From Elymus sibiricus (Eukaryota > Streptophyta > Magnoliopsida > Poales > Poaceae), in contig CM077671.1 of NCBI GenBank assembly GCA_039707655.1, forward strand, positions 370,885,220-370,949,219: 64,000 bases of DNA, read 5' to 3'. The notes under the pieces were generated by a model that made no database searches, was not told where the DNA came from, and was given only the letters and a program-made list of their open reading frames with translations. Made by a program: the position numbers and the translations under genes. Positions 21,224 through 32,400 of this stretch are shown in pieces. Position 1 is the first letter of the stretch, and each line of letters starts with the position of its first letter.

Positions 21224-24200
21224 CTTTCAAACCTTTTCAATTGATTTGGATCTGTGAATCTTTAAATCTTTTCTCAAGTAACCCAAAACTCTCCTCATCT
21301 TGCCAAAACCTTTCTGCACATCTCCTGGATCAATTTCCAATATTTTATCTTTTCCAATAAACCCTTTTCTTTATTTGGGAAATTATGTCACCACTATGGG
21401 TTGTGAAGCAACCTATAGTTTGGATGATCAATAAATTCCCAAACTTTTTCCACATCTTCTCATCATCATATGATTCCATAATCTCCAAAAATATTCCATT
21501 GTCCAATGCAAAGTTTGGGCCAGAAAAATTATTTCATTTCTGGTCAGAATTTGTGCATTGTGAAGCAACCTCATTTTTCCTATCTCAGAAAATTCTCAAT
21601 AAATTCCCCAAGCTACTAGGGATCCTATATAGCCTCAATATCCAAAAACATCATCTGGTCCAGCACAATTTTTGAGCAGCAGGACCCTGTCAAGTTTCTG
21701 CTTATTTTGAACCTTTGTGAAGGAAGTACAAGCTAGGGGTGCACAATTGATCTACAACTTTTATGGCATGTGTGCACTACTAAATAACTTTCCTCCACCA
21801 AGTTTCATCATTAGCAGAGCATCCATGTGAGTGCCACAAGCTCATTTAGATTCTGGACCAGAATGGTGGTTTCCAAAGGAACTATGTTCAAATCTTTTTC
21901 AAATCTCTCCAAACTTTGCCAGTTTATAGTCCTTCCAAGATAGATAACACCAGACATATCCACTAGCTCCATCTCTATCTCTTTTTCCCTCCAAAACCTC
22001 CCCAAGTTGGCAGTCAGGAACTGTTGGTGAAGCTACCTCACATCTCAGTGGCTTACTGGGCAAGCCAGTGCCACGAGGAGGTTCCAGAGTGCAAGGACAG
22101 CACTCCAGACATGGCCCGGCAGGCCAGATCGCACCGCGTGTGCCCGTGCACATGGTGACCGCGTAGCCAGCCTGCCAAAACCGCGCTCTGGGCACCGGCA
22201 GGCTCGAGTCTCGTCGGAGGTTGACGACCGCGTGGCCGTACCTTGTCCAAGCGTGCCGACATCGTCCTTGCCCTCCACCTGGACCCTCCAGACCCTTCTC
22301 CCTCGCCGGAATCGCCCTCGGCGGCCGCCACGACGCTCGGGAACTGTGGCGCCCGTGCGGCCACAGTGGGTGAGCGGGTCGTCGTCTTCCTCGCGAGCCG
22401 TCGCTTCGCCATTCAATGCCTCTGCCCTCTTCCGTCTCGTCGATGCTTCCAGCCAGCCAGCGCATCGTACTGGCGCCGGCGACGTGGCCGAGCCTCGCCG
22501 CTTCGGGAGAGATCGCCGCGCTTGCCTCCCGCCTATTTAAGGCTGCGCCCAGCCTCTCCGAGCTCCTCACCTCTTCCCCTCCACCTCCAATTGGCCTCCT
22601 GAGAAGCGAGCCACGGCCGAGAGGCCCTCTGGCCTCGAAATCTCACCGGAGCTCCGCCGCGTGTAGCCACCTCGCCTCCAGCATCTTCCCTCCACCCCAG
22701 CCCCAATTGGCCTCACCCTCAAGCTCAGGGCATCCCCCTGGTGCTCCCCGACCTCCTGCCCAAGCCAACCATCGCCGGAACCGCCGTCTCCGATCCCACC
22801 CGAGCGCCGCCGCCGCCGGAGACGAAGGGGACGACGTCGTCCGACCATCTCTAGTCAATCCACGGGTACGTACGTGCTCGCCGTCGAGCGCCCGTTCCAT
22901 TCCTGTAGTCGCCCGACCCCACCGCCGCCTCTATCGCCGGCGACCATCGCCGGAGCGCCGCGGTGCTCTGCTCCCTCCTCCCTCTCTCTGTTTAAACCAA
23001 GCCGGCCCCACCTGCCAGCGGCTCAGGCCGAACCCCGAAGCGGTATAAGTGGAGAAGACCCTCCACTTTACGCCTTCAACGTGGCCGGCTGGGTATTTTT
23101 CTGTTTTCTGTTTAAATTCATTTTTAATCCAGAATTTTGACCAAACTTTGACCCTGAATAACTTTTAATCTACAAACTCAATTCAGTTGATTTTTTTTTG
23201 CATTGTGTTGGTACTGAACCCTTTTATTTTTTGATAAATTTTGGTATTTTTCCAATACTCACAGAATTGTTGGTGAACAGAAAAGCATTATGTGACATTT
23301 TCCTTTGCACTTTAAAAATATTTTCAGAAGGAGATTGTGGTGCATTTGAAGACCAAGAGTGTTTGAACAACCCAACAGAGCAAGGCAAGCCATGATACCC
23401 ATTTCATGAAGCATTCCAATAGCATTGCATATTCTAATATATTATGCTTATTTAGTTGCTTTGAGATAATTCATTGAATAAATTAAGTAGATAATGGCAT
23501 GTTGTGATAACCACTATTTTGCTAAGTGACTTAGTGGTTGATCTTGAGTCACCTGTCCGGGCTTACCCATGCAACCACATTTGCCGGTATGGGACGGCCT
23601 TGACTTGGCCTGACTGCGTGATCTTTCACCGATACCTCCAAAGAGGGAGGGTTATGCGCGCGTGCTACCCTGATCAGGTAGGCGGCGATAATCCTGTGAG
23701 CCCAGTTGTTGTTTGTTTGTGCCGGCGTCCCCGTTTGGGACAGTTTTGTTTGGCCACGACGGTGGCAGGTGTCATGGGGACACAGGGGCCACCCAGGGCA
23801 GGCCTCCAGGGGAGGATGAATGCCGGAGGTACGATGAGAGAGTCACGAGTCAGGCGGGTTTCGTTGAAGCAACGCTGGTCCACCCGAAGGGGATCACGAG
23901 GCCGGGTGCTTCATGGTGTGGGTAAAGTGCGCAACCTCTGCAGAGTGTAAAAATCTATTCGAATAGCCACGTCCACGGTATTGGACAGCCCGTCCAGACC
24001 TCAGTAAATGGTCAACTGTATCAATGTTAGTAATGATGGAAGAACTCTTCGTATGGTCGGAAGTACTCGATGACTTATGAGTATTCCGAGGGTTGTGGGA
24101 CAACCCGATTGAGAGTAAGTTAATGACCGTTGCAGTAAGTGAATTGCTTAAGTATTTAACATGTGATCGCCATGCTATTGTTTGCTACATTACTTGGTTG

Positions 24201-24590
24201 TCGTGAGCTTGCGAGTACATTCAAAGTACTCACCTGGCGTGTCATGCCAGATGCAGGAGAAGCCGAGGACGGAGGTCCTGATGGTTCGTGCTACGCTAAC
24301 TAAGATGTGTCCACAGCAGTGTCCCTGTGGATGGAGTTGCCGCTATGATCCGCTACGCCGTAGAAGTACCTAGTAGTTTCGAGGCCCTGCTGTGTTCCAT
24401 AAATAATGTGGATACTGTCACAGCACCGAGGGTGCCTTTGGCCTCGTTAGCATTGTAATTATGAGCTTGTACCCATCAGCTATCAATAAAATTCAGTTAT
24501 GTTCTATACCAAGTTGTTGTGTGTTTCCAGAGGACATGATCTCTGGGTTGGAAACACTGGTAATCCGGTTCTCTGAGCCGGGGTGCCACA
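21154..24590 (+). repeat. Gypsy 3' LTR
   Basis: 3437 bp, closely matching 12015-15444. TATA-like box at 22534-22542 and AATAAA at 24485-24490. It ends GGGTGCCACA, followed by ACACC and then by the second part of the orphan gene. Confidence 0.93.
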
Positions 24591-24667
24591 ACACCAACAT
24601 CTTCCCCACCGCGGACCGCATGCACACTCTGTTGTACCCCATCGACAACACCCTGGAGAAGCAGTGA

Positions 24668-25660
24668 AGGGCGCCCGGAGGAGGAGCGAGGTGGAGGAGG
24701 AGCGAGAAGGAGCAAGGTGGAGAAGGCGGCGGCTAGGCGTCTAGATCGACCCATCTACGTTATGTGAAGTTGTAAACGTACTATGTTCGTGTTGTGGGCT
24801 TGTTTGGCCCAAACTATCTATATTTGTTATGTGTCTTAATTTCTATTATTAAGTTGCTACTATATTTGAACTTTTTTTAGTTGTTGATTGTTTTTTCAGA
24901 GAGCTACCCGTTTTGCTCCTCGAATATTGTGCTACTATTTGGACACGATGTTTTGGCTGGGCTTGTAGGTCCAGATACACCCATTATAAAAAAATGCAAT
25001 TCAAAACGTCAAAAATGCAATTTTTTTTTGTGGACTGCGTAAATAAGACAAAAAATGACTCGTGAAAAGTAAAACAAAATTCTTTCTTTACACAAGCAAA
25101 AAAATCTCTTTTTAAAACAAGCCAAAAAAAATCTCTTTTTTACACAAGCCAAAAAAATCTCTTTTTTACACAAGCCAAACTTTGTGCAAACAATACTCTA
25201 TATTTGAAACTTTTTTTTGCAAACAATACACTATATTACACAAGCCATAAAGAATCAACATATGGAGCCACCTAATCCATGCAGCCACAAAGGAAAAAAA
25301 TATTGTGCAATATTTTTTTGGTCGTAGCAAAACGGGTGCAGAAGGTGTTTAGTTGTTCTTTTTTAGAACAGAAGTTGTTTAGTATGTGGGCTTGTTTATA
25401 CTTTGGACCCAAAGTATGTGGACTTAGTTTCTCTCCGGGCCTTTCTCACACTCATCTCCACAACACGGCCCAGCAACTGCAGAAATGGTTCTTAAAAAAA
25501 CAAATGAAGAACTTTGCTTGCATCTTGTTCTGCACTCTGTCGAACTGAAACTACAGAGAGAAATTCATTCGAATTATTGCCTCCTTTGATACATTAGGGA
25601 AAGCCAGGAAGGAAATTATCCATGGAATTAAGCTTACATGACATTGCGCACATACAATTT
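24668..25660. other. 3' flank of the orphan gene, no gene seen
   Basis: AT-rich below 24780. It may include the orphan gene's 3' UTR (a purine-rich stretch with repeated GGAGGAGCGAG at 24675-24710). A tandem repeat of about 26 bp (AATCTCTTTTTTACACAAGCC) occupies 25090-25190. No coding region is supported. Confidence 0.5.
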
Positions 25661-26251
25661 CTAACGACTATTGATCAGCAAGTAAACAAATCCCAAAGAA
25701 ATTATACAGAAATAAAATCCTACAGCGAGTAGATTTGTGTGCTTCTTCAGATCGATCAACTGCCTTAGGTTATTGTTCACCTTGTACAATTCCACCTTCA
25801 GTTCTGCACTCCCCACCGTTGGAATGACACTGTCCGAGCCAAATTTCTCCACTGCCGACGGCAGATCGAGCTCTTGGGTTGCGCCCTGCCTCAAATAAGT
25901 TGAGCTCTCCAGATGAAGCCTCTCAATGTATTCATCCAACCACTCAAAATTCTTGCATTTGTTTAGATTCTGAAAATGGAAGCGAAACCCTGAATCGCAA
26001 ATCTGAGGAAAAAACAACAAATCTAGGGGAAGAAATCAAAGAAAAAGGCTGCGGGAGAACATAGATCAAACCTTGCCCGCCTCTGGTTTGCTCTCACATT
26101 TCACAAATTCGCGCCCATAGTTTCCATTGTCCTCCGATTTGGTTGTCAAACGCTTCAATGGCGCGATGCGTGGGCAGTCCGGGCACCTGGTCATCGACAG
26201 TGCACCATACCGCGGCCATGAGTGGCGAGAGGCTGAATTGGACATTGACAT
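25661..26251 (-). CDS. GRF-type zinc finger protein with C-terminal membrane segment
   Basis: A two-exon gene: exon 1 26251-26072, intron 26071-25970 (GT...AG, 102 bp), exon 2 25969-25661. The junction falls between codons and joins EAGK to [14 protein letters not shown]. The product has 162 residues from Met 26251; Met 26245 is an equally good start, while the in-frame Met 26386 would add a proline-rich leader that looks like 5' UTR. The zinc finger has the family pattern: CPDC near residue 22, GREFVKC, then [16 protein letters not shown] heptad-like part ([23 protein letters not shown]) and a hydrophobic segment ([20 protein letters not shown]) end the protein. GRF fingers bind nucleic acid in some proteins; in this plant family the role is unknown. 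The frame is intact. Confidence 0.82.
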
Positions 26252-26599
26252 CTCTTGTCTCTCGCCGGCCGCCGGCATTGGCACGCTTCGTCGCCGGAGA
26301 AGAAGAATGGGGGGCGGCGGAGGGAAGGGAACTGGAGGCAATGGGGGCGGCGGGCTGGCACGGGCGCGGCGATGGCTCGGGCTCATGTGATATGGTGGGT
26401 CCCACGGTCAGTGGTTAAGTTGTGGTTCCAGCGCTGACGTGGATAAGTTGTGGGTCCTGCTGATTCCCATAATCCAAATCGATAACGATATGTCTTGTGC
26501 TTAAGGCACGTGTCGCGTGTTGGCTATTATTGCCATGTAAAACGTCGCACATGAGTTATTCTTTGAAGTACGTTGCGTTCTTTCCAATTCACGTCAAAA

Positions 26600-27323
26600 A
26601 CGTCACACAGGAGCTATTCACCCGTCATTGGCAACGGAACAAAGCTCCGGCACCTCCTCCTACTCGTCCTCGTCCACGAAGAGTAGCTCCTGCTCCACAT
26701 CGGTGAGGTGGATGAAGCGACGGCTCACCACCACCTTCCACTCAAACTAGATCGAGTTCATGATGGACTGGTTTTCAGCCACGCGTCCGGGGTCGGACAT
26801 GAACGCCACGAAGACGACATCGCCCGCTTCCTTGACCTCCCAATGTGCCTCTATCTCCTTAGCTTGGGCAAGGTGGAACTGCTCCTCCGACTCCTCCATC
26901 CCAAATTTGCCCGGCTCAACCTCCTCTTCCTCCGTCGCCTCCTCCTTCTCCGCCATGTCCTCCTCCACAAGGCCAATTGCGTAGTCTGCCTCTGTAGAGC
27001 GGCGTTCCTCTGCAGCGTGGATCTCCCGCACAATCCCCATCCGACGCTCGGGCATTAGCATCTTGTAATAGGTGATCTTCTGTCGCCCTCGATGTCCGGC
27101 TTAAATAATTGGGTTCTTGGCCCATTGAGCGGTGCCATGAATATGATCACCAAACAGGTGACCTTCCACACGATCGAAGGGTTTCCGTATGGGTCCGGTC
27201 TGTCAGTCTGACGTGGCGGATGCGCCTGGACGTGTCTGAGTTAGCTGTTGTTTTCGGTCCTTGTGGTGTTCGGATTGTTTGCCCGGACATTTTTTTGAGG
27301 GGGGGCGTCGAGTTGTAGATGCC
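26600..27323 (-). pseudogene. Transposon-derived degraded ORF
   Basis: On the minus strand a Glu-rich frame (27061-26747: EEDMAEKEEATEEEEVEPG, DVVFVAFMSDPGRVAENQ) ends at a stop and continues with FEWKVVVSRRFIHLTDVEQELLF. The right border GTCGAGTTGTAGATGCCC (27307-27323) followed by TAA resembles a Harbinger-like terminus (GGGCATCTACAACTCGAC on the other strand). I found no matching left border, so the element is probably truncated. No function is proposed. Confidence 0.35.
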
Positions 27324-27417
27324 CTAAGGCAGGCCGGACCTCCTATGTGAGGCTCTTTATATCGAAATCACTAGTTAAGGGGTATCCCTTATAGAGGTCA
27401 CTTCCACCTCCTCAGGT

Positions 27418-28015
27418 TGCGACAAGTGGCGCGATGCATATGCGCCACTTGTCACAACCCGGGAGTTTTCTCTTTCTTCGTAGATTCGTTTATTCAAAAT
27501 GTTTTAACTTTTAAATCGTGCGTCCAAATCTCGAACCGTTTTCACCGCTAGATTCCTCGTCTCGAAATCTTCGAAACTAGATTCTATGTTGATAGGTTTT
27601 GACGATCTTTTTTTCACGACAAAAAATGGACGAAAAAAACGAACCCGTGCCTTTCACGAAACGAAAAAAGTCGTTTTTTTCCCGTTTCCCAGAGGCATGA
27701 CGTGCCTCTTGCAGAAGCAAACTCATGCCTCTCGCGGAAGGAAAAAAAACGCGTTTCTTTCGTTTCCGAGAGGCACGGTCGTGCCTCTCGCGGAAGCAAA
27801 TCTATACCTCTCACTGTAGAAGGAAAAAAACGTGTTTTTTAACGCAAAAAAATGAAAAATTTTGTTCAAAAGTTAGGAAAGACCGGTAGAAAGCCGAAAA
27901 AAACATCTAAAAAGCCGAAAACGCGTGCAGAAAAATTAAAAAAATCTGAAAAGATCATTCAGAGCGCGACATGTGACGGACACTGAGAGCACGCCACTTG
28001 ACGTGCTCTCAGTGT
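27418..28015. repeat. Hairpin-bounded repeat-rich unit of unknown class
   Basis: An inverted repeat GACAAGTGGCGC/GCGCCACTTGTC with a short loop lies at about 27421-27453 and a second one, CACTGAGAGCACG/CGTGCTCTCAGTG, at about 27979-28013. Between them are A-rich and T-rich runs and several copies of GTGCCTCTCGCGGAAGCAAA-like sequence (27640-27800), direct and inverted. No ORF is credible. It may be a non-autonomous DNA transposon. Confidence 0.4.
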
Positions 28016-28030
28016 GACCCTTGGGGGGCT

Positions 28031-29410
28031 CTCAAAAGGATGCCCCTCCAGGCTTCCACTAGTTGCTCTCTCTTATGTCAATTAGGAGGCAACGCAAGGC
28101 ACCACGAATTGGGTCGGCCCATTAACATTGATACAGGGGACCATAAACTAGGACAACTAGGTTTAGCGAGCAAAAAAAAAATCTGTTCCGCTTTCTAGCA
28201 GGTTTTATTTGTTTAAAGTCAGTTCTAATAAAAAAAATATGAATGTTTTAAAATAATTTGAGAAGATTTTAGAAACATGCGTGAACTTGTTTAAAAGAAC
28301 AAACTTTTTTTTTTAATCTGAACATTTTCTAAAACGCAAACTTATTATAAATCGATCAAATGGGCACAAAGGTTTGTGCAGGCCAAACGGTGTCAGAATG
28401 TTGGTTCTGGATGTTGCATATGACCTCGGATTAAGATGATCCATAAAAATTATTCGTTACGAGGCACGCAACTTTCATGTTGAACACTTCCAATTTGAGG
28501 TCGTATGGTTCACACGTTTCCTCAAAAATGTAACTGGAACATTTCCGAAATCAAGTGATCACTCGGCCTTGGATTGAGATGGTCCAAAAAGCAAAGTTTT
28601 TCATGTCAATGAAACACGCAACTTTTGTGTTGTGCAAGCCAAAACTAGTTTCAATACTAGACAACACAAATGAATAGCAAGTTGAAGCGACCATCCAAGC
28701 ATCGTAAGCAATCTATAACCAATATCATCTCTGAAAAAAATCATAAGTTGCAGCAACGTCATAGTTTAAAAAACCAAAGCAGCAAGGATGTCAATTTAGG
28801 GTTTCACTGATGATTTTATGACAAGAAACCAAAATGCTAAGTTATTTTTTTTAAATGGACTGATATCAAATGAATACACATAATATTTGAAGTAATCCAT
28901 CACTAAATCACGAATTGCAACAAGCCAGGTTGGTATTCAGCCTTTGGCATACCCTGGCTCAAGGGTTTGAATCCTAGCTTTTCCACAATTTTCAGACTAT
29001 CTTTTCCAGTTTTTCACTAAAAGATTTATGCATCTTAAAAAATCAGTCAATGTTTCAGTTCCAGGTTTTCCCGATGGGGCAGCTGGTCCAGTCCGATTTT
29101 AAAAATTATGAGCAAAATGCAAAAAAAGATTATAAGCTTCACTGTCAGAATAGCATATATGGCAATGGAACAACTGCCGTGGCAAAGACAGAATTACTGA
29201 ATGTACTTTCACCATGTCTATAAAACCACAAAAGCTAGAGCAGATTGCCAAAAATCACTCCACAGCTCGGAACAGGATGCAATGCTATATTGCACCTGAG
29301 TGGCCCTTGTATTACACCATTATTACCCAAGAGGTTTCTGCTTGTTTTAAACCACCAATGCATGGACCCAATTCAAGAAAGCCTGCTTCAGGATCAGCTT
29401 GTCAGGACCA
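28031..29410. other. AT-rich intergenic stretch downstream of FAS1
   Basis: No gene is supported. Two diverged copies of a segment with CACGCAACTTT and GGATTGAGATGGTCC occur at 28420-28480 and 28560-28640. The part next to 29410 presumably holds the FAS1 3' UTR, but no clear polyadenylation signal was fixed. Confidence 0.4.
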
Positions 29411-32400
29411 TCACTTCTGCGAGGGGAACAGATCAACCTGAGGAGCACCAGCAACACCATTGCTGCCTTGAACAGTTCTCGGTTTCAAGCGCAGCTCAGG
29501 TGAAGATGCAAGGGCGTTGACAGCCTCTTCTGGAGGTAAACACCGCTTTGAGAAGTACATGCCTATTCCTTTCGTCTTAGAGGGACGGTCGGCTACTGCT
29601 TTCGTCTTCTGGGGACGATCCACTGAAAAAAACAAAAAATGGTTGGTGAGGTGCAACATTCCTACTGAGAAAAGAAGTATAGAGTAGTTACCAGGTGGTG
29701 AGGAAGTTAGGCCAAGCTTGTCAAGAACCTCTTTCTTAACCTGCAGCCAAATAAGAGCAGAACACCTTAATATGGTGAAAACTTTGATCCATTTAGTCTG
29801 TTCTCAGCTAGTAATCATGCTACTATAGTAAATGAGCAGTGATAATCAGGTATTAAGGTCTGCTGCCAAGTGTGTAAGCATTCTAACCTGCCAGCGGTTA
29901 TCAACGAAGTCAGAGATCTCCCTCACTTTATGGTTCAGTTGAGTCTTTTTAACATTTGGAAATTTCTGGTGCAGTAATTCCACCAGCTTGTTGATACCAT
30001 CTCGACTTGACTGTATCACCTGAACCTGTGGTGGAGTTAAACAAAGAATAATTAAACATGTCTTAAAATGCTACCTCCATTCAACAGGGTAATACAACTG
30101 AGTTGTGACTACTTACAATTTCTTGCAGGTCTGTATCCAGTACAGAGGATGCAGCTGCAGGGCTACTTTTTGCATTCGACTGGTTGGTTTCTTCAGAAGC
30201 AGCAGATGAACTGTCAATGGCTGGTACATCAACAACTCCACCCCCTGGACAGATCCTCATTGAAAGAACTTGCAGACAAAGTTGCTCAATCTTCGAACTT
30301 CCCTTGAGATCTTGGGCGGTCAATAAGTCAGCCTTTTCATGAGCTAAGTTGGATATTACTAGAGGTTGACTCTTGCGGAGAGCCTGTTCAGTCAAAGTGT
30401 TAAGCACTTTTTGCTGGCGTAGTAAAGTTCTGAATTCCTCAACTTCTGGACACTGGCTGGTTGGCAAACTACTGGCATCATCAGCCTTTTCATCCAATAG
30501 GCTTTCTACCTGAATACCCTGCAGGAAAGAAACTCCAGATGTTGAATTGCAGAACAATATTTCATAAAGATGGATACTTGGGAATGGGGTAGCATACTTA
30601 TAGACATGAAAAAACTAATGATCTCACATATGCTCTCAAACAGAACTGGAGGTGTATCATATCAACAAAGAGCAGGTGTATATCTTTTATTTCTTGCTTA
30701 AGATAGGATTATAATTTGTTATCTTTGTAACAGCTTTGACAGAAGTTCAAGATAAAGGGGACAACACAAGTATTGCAGGTCAGCCTAGCTAAATGCTAGA
30801 GAATTATTGGGTGTCTTATCACATCTGAATGCAGGTTTAATCTTGTCTGTCTTGCACTTTTGTTAACTCTGAGGTGGTAGCCACATGCTTGGATGTAAGC
30901 ATACAGGCAAAAACATGTGGAATAGATTTTTTACCTTATGTTGATAAATTAATTCATTTATTCAATGTTAGAAGAGTATACCTCACTATCCGAGAGGTAA
31001 CCATCAGGGACGACAAAGCTATCTTCGTCTTCTTCATCTGTAATCTTGGAATCTTCATCCATAACCTCATCAGTGTCCTTCTCACAGTCAGAAAGGCTCT
31101 CACCAGGATCCACCTGTGCAGCAAACATAACATGAGTATCTCTTGGGAGAAAGGAAGGACGACAAAGCAAGATCATTGGCAATTACCTCCTCCCATTCAT
31201 CATCACTGTCAATTTCATAATCAAGATCGGGGTCCATCATAAGTGGACACTTTGGACGAACTACAGCACTGCAAATTATTATAAAACATAGCATGATATG
31301 GCAGTAGATTGAAAAACATTAAGAATTTATTAATATTTTTCAGATTAAGTTTTAACCTTTTCTTCCTCCAAGTCCCATAATATGCTGGCCTGTTACTTTT
31401 GGCAAATTGCAGAAGCTTTTTCTTTATGAATCTAGTGGGCAGAGAATTATCATTACGGGTGACATGACATTGCACCTCGCTGGCTGGAAGCATATCAACA
31501 TCATTTCCTAGTTTATCTGTTTCATTTTCTTGACCTGAATGATGACAAGCATCTTCATTTGGAGTAGAAAGTATTTCATCGATCATGTCATCTGAGGTTT
31601 TTTGAAGCTTCAGCTCTTTAAATGCCTCCTTGGGTTTGTGTCTGATACCCCATCTGGAGGACCTGTTATAGCTTGATAACTTTTGCCAACCAGTGATCTG
31701 CAACCTGTGATGCATTCCATTCAACCCATATCAGTGGCATATCTAAAGCATGTAAAAGGGCACAGTAAGACTACAATAGTTCATGAATGTTAATTTTCTC
31801 TAGGAAAGCCTCATGCCTATTTTGTTTCCAAGCAACCTCATGAATGTGTTTAACAAGCTAGCCTACTATCATAAGGAATATTGACATTAGGAGACATTGC
31901 TCACCTCTGAAGGTACTCCAAAGTCCAGCTCTCTCTCAGAGAGAAGGAAGAATCAATTATTGACGTAGCAGCTGATATCTCTTTTTTCGTAGTGACTGGA
32001 TCAACAGAGCATGCATCTGAGTCATTCTCTCCAGATTTAGGTTTTTCGCTGTCATTACTTTTGAAAAGGCGCTGCATTAACGAAGCTTGCTTCTGAATGG
32101 CCAGTTGTTTCTTGAGTTGTGCGGCTTCCTTCTCAAGACGCTTCTGTTCTTTATCAGCTTCCTCTTGCTGCTTCTTTTGTTGTTTTCTCATTTCAGCTTC
32201 TTCTTTTTCACGGCGCTTCTGCTCTTTCAGTGTATCCTCTTGCTGCTTCTTTTCTTGTTTTCTCATTTCAGCTTCTTCTTTTTCACGGCGCTTCTGCTCT
32301 TTCAGTGCTTCTTCTTCCTGCCTCTTTTGTCGTTTCTTTACTTCAGCTTCTTCCTTTTCCCGTCTTTTTTGTTCTCTCAGTGCCTCTTCTTGCATTTTCT

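Larger units (their letters stand above)
12015..24590 (+). mobile_element. Full-length Ty3/gypsy chromovirus-like element
   Basis: 12576 bp, bounded by a perfect ACACC target duplication (12010-12014 and 24591-24595). LTRs of about 3.43 kb start TGTGACACCC and end GGGTGCCACA. A tRNA-Met primer site and a polypurine tract sit in the right places. Internal order: accessory ORF, gag, protease, reverse transcriptase, RNase H, integrase, chromodomain-like C terminus, as in the Tekay/Del branch of chromoviruses. Three nonsense codons and two frameshifts show it is no longer autonomous. Confidence 0.92.
11673..24667 (+). pseudogene. Orphan gene split by a gypsy insertion
   Basis: The ORF from ATG 11673 (or 11616) runs to 12014, where the gypsy LTR begins. 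After the second LTR and the duplicated ACACC (24591-24595) the same frame continues from 24596 to TGA at 24665-24667. Left part 342 nt and right part 72 nt are both multiples of three, so the uninterrupted gene encoded 137 residues (156 from the upstream ATG). I do not recognise the protein. It is rich in aromatic residues in its middle (FWCGCEF, FDAFYLLGRVFW), has no clear signal peptide and no repeat. Codon use is GC-rich in third positions, like grass genes, and a promoter with TATA box and histone-type motifs lies upstream. Today the transcript would read into the LTR and stop at 12080. Confidence 0.65.

Noticed and set aside
28915..29000. SINE or tRNA-like sequence with a B-box-like GGGTTTGAATCC
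   Set aside because: No convincing A box at the right distance, no cloverleaf and no borders were found.
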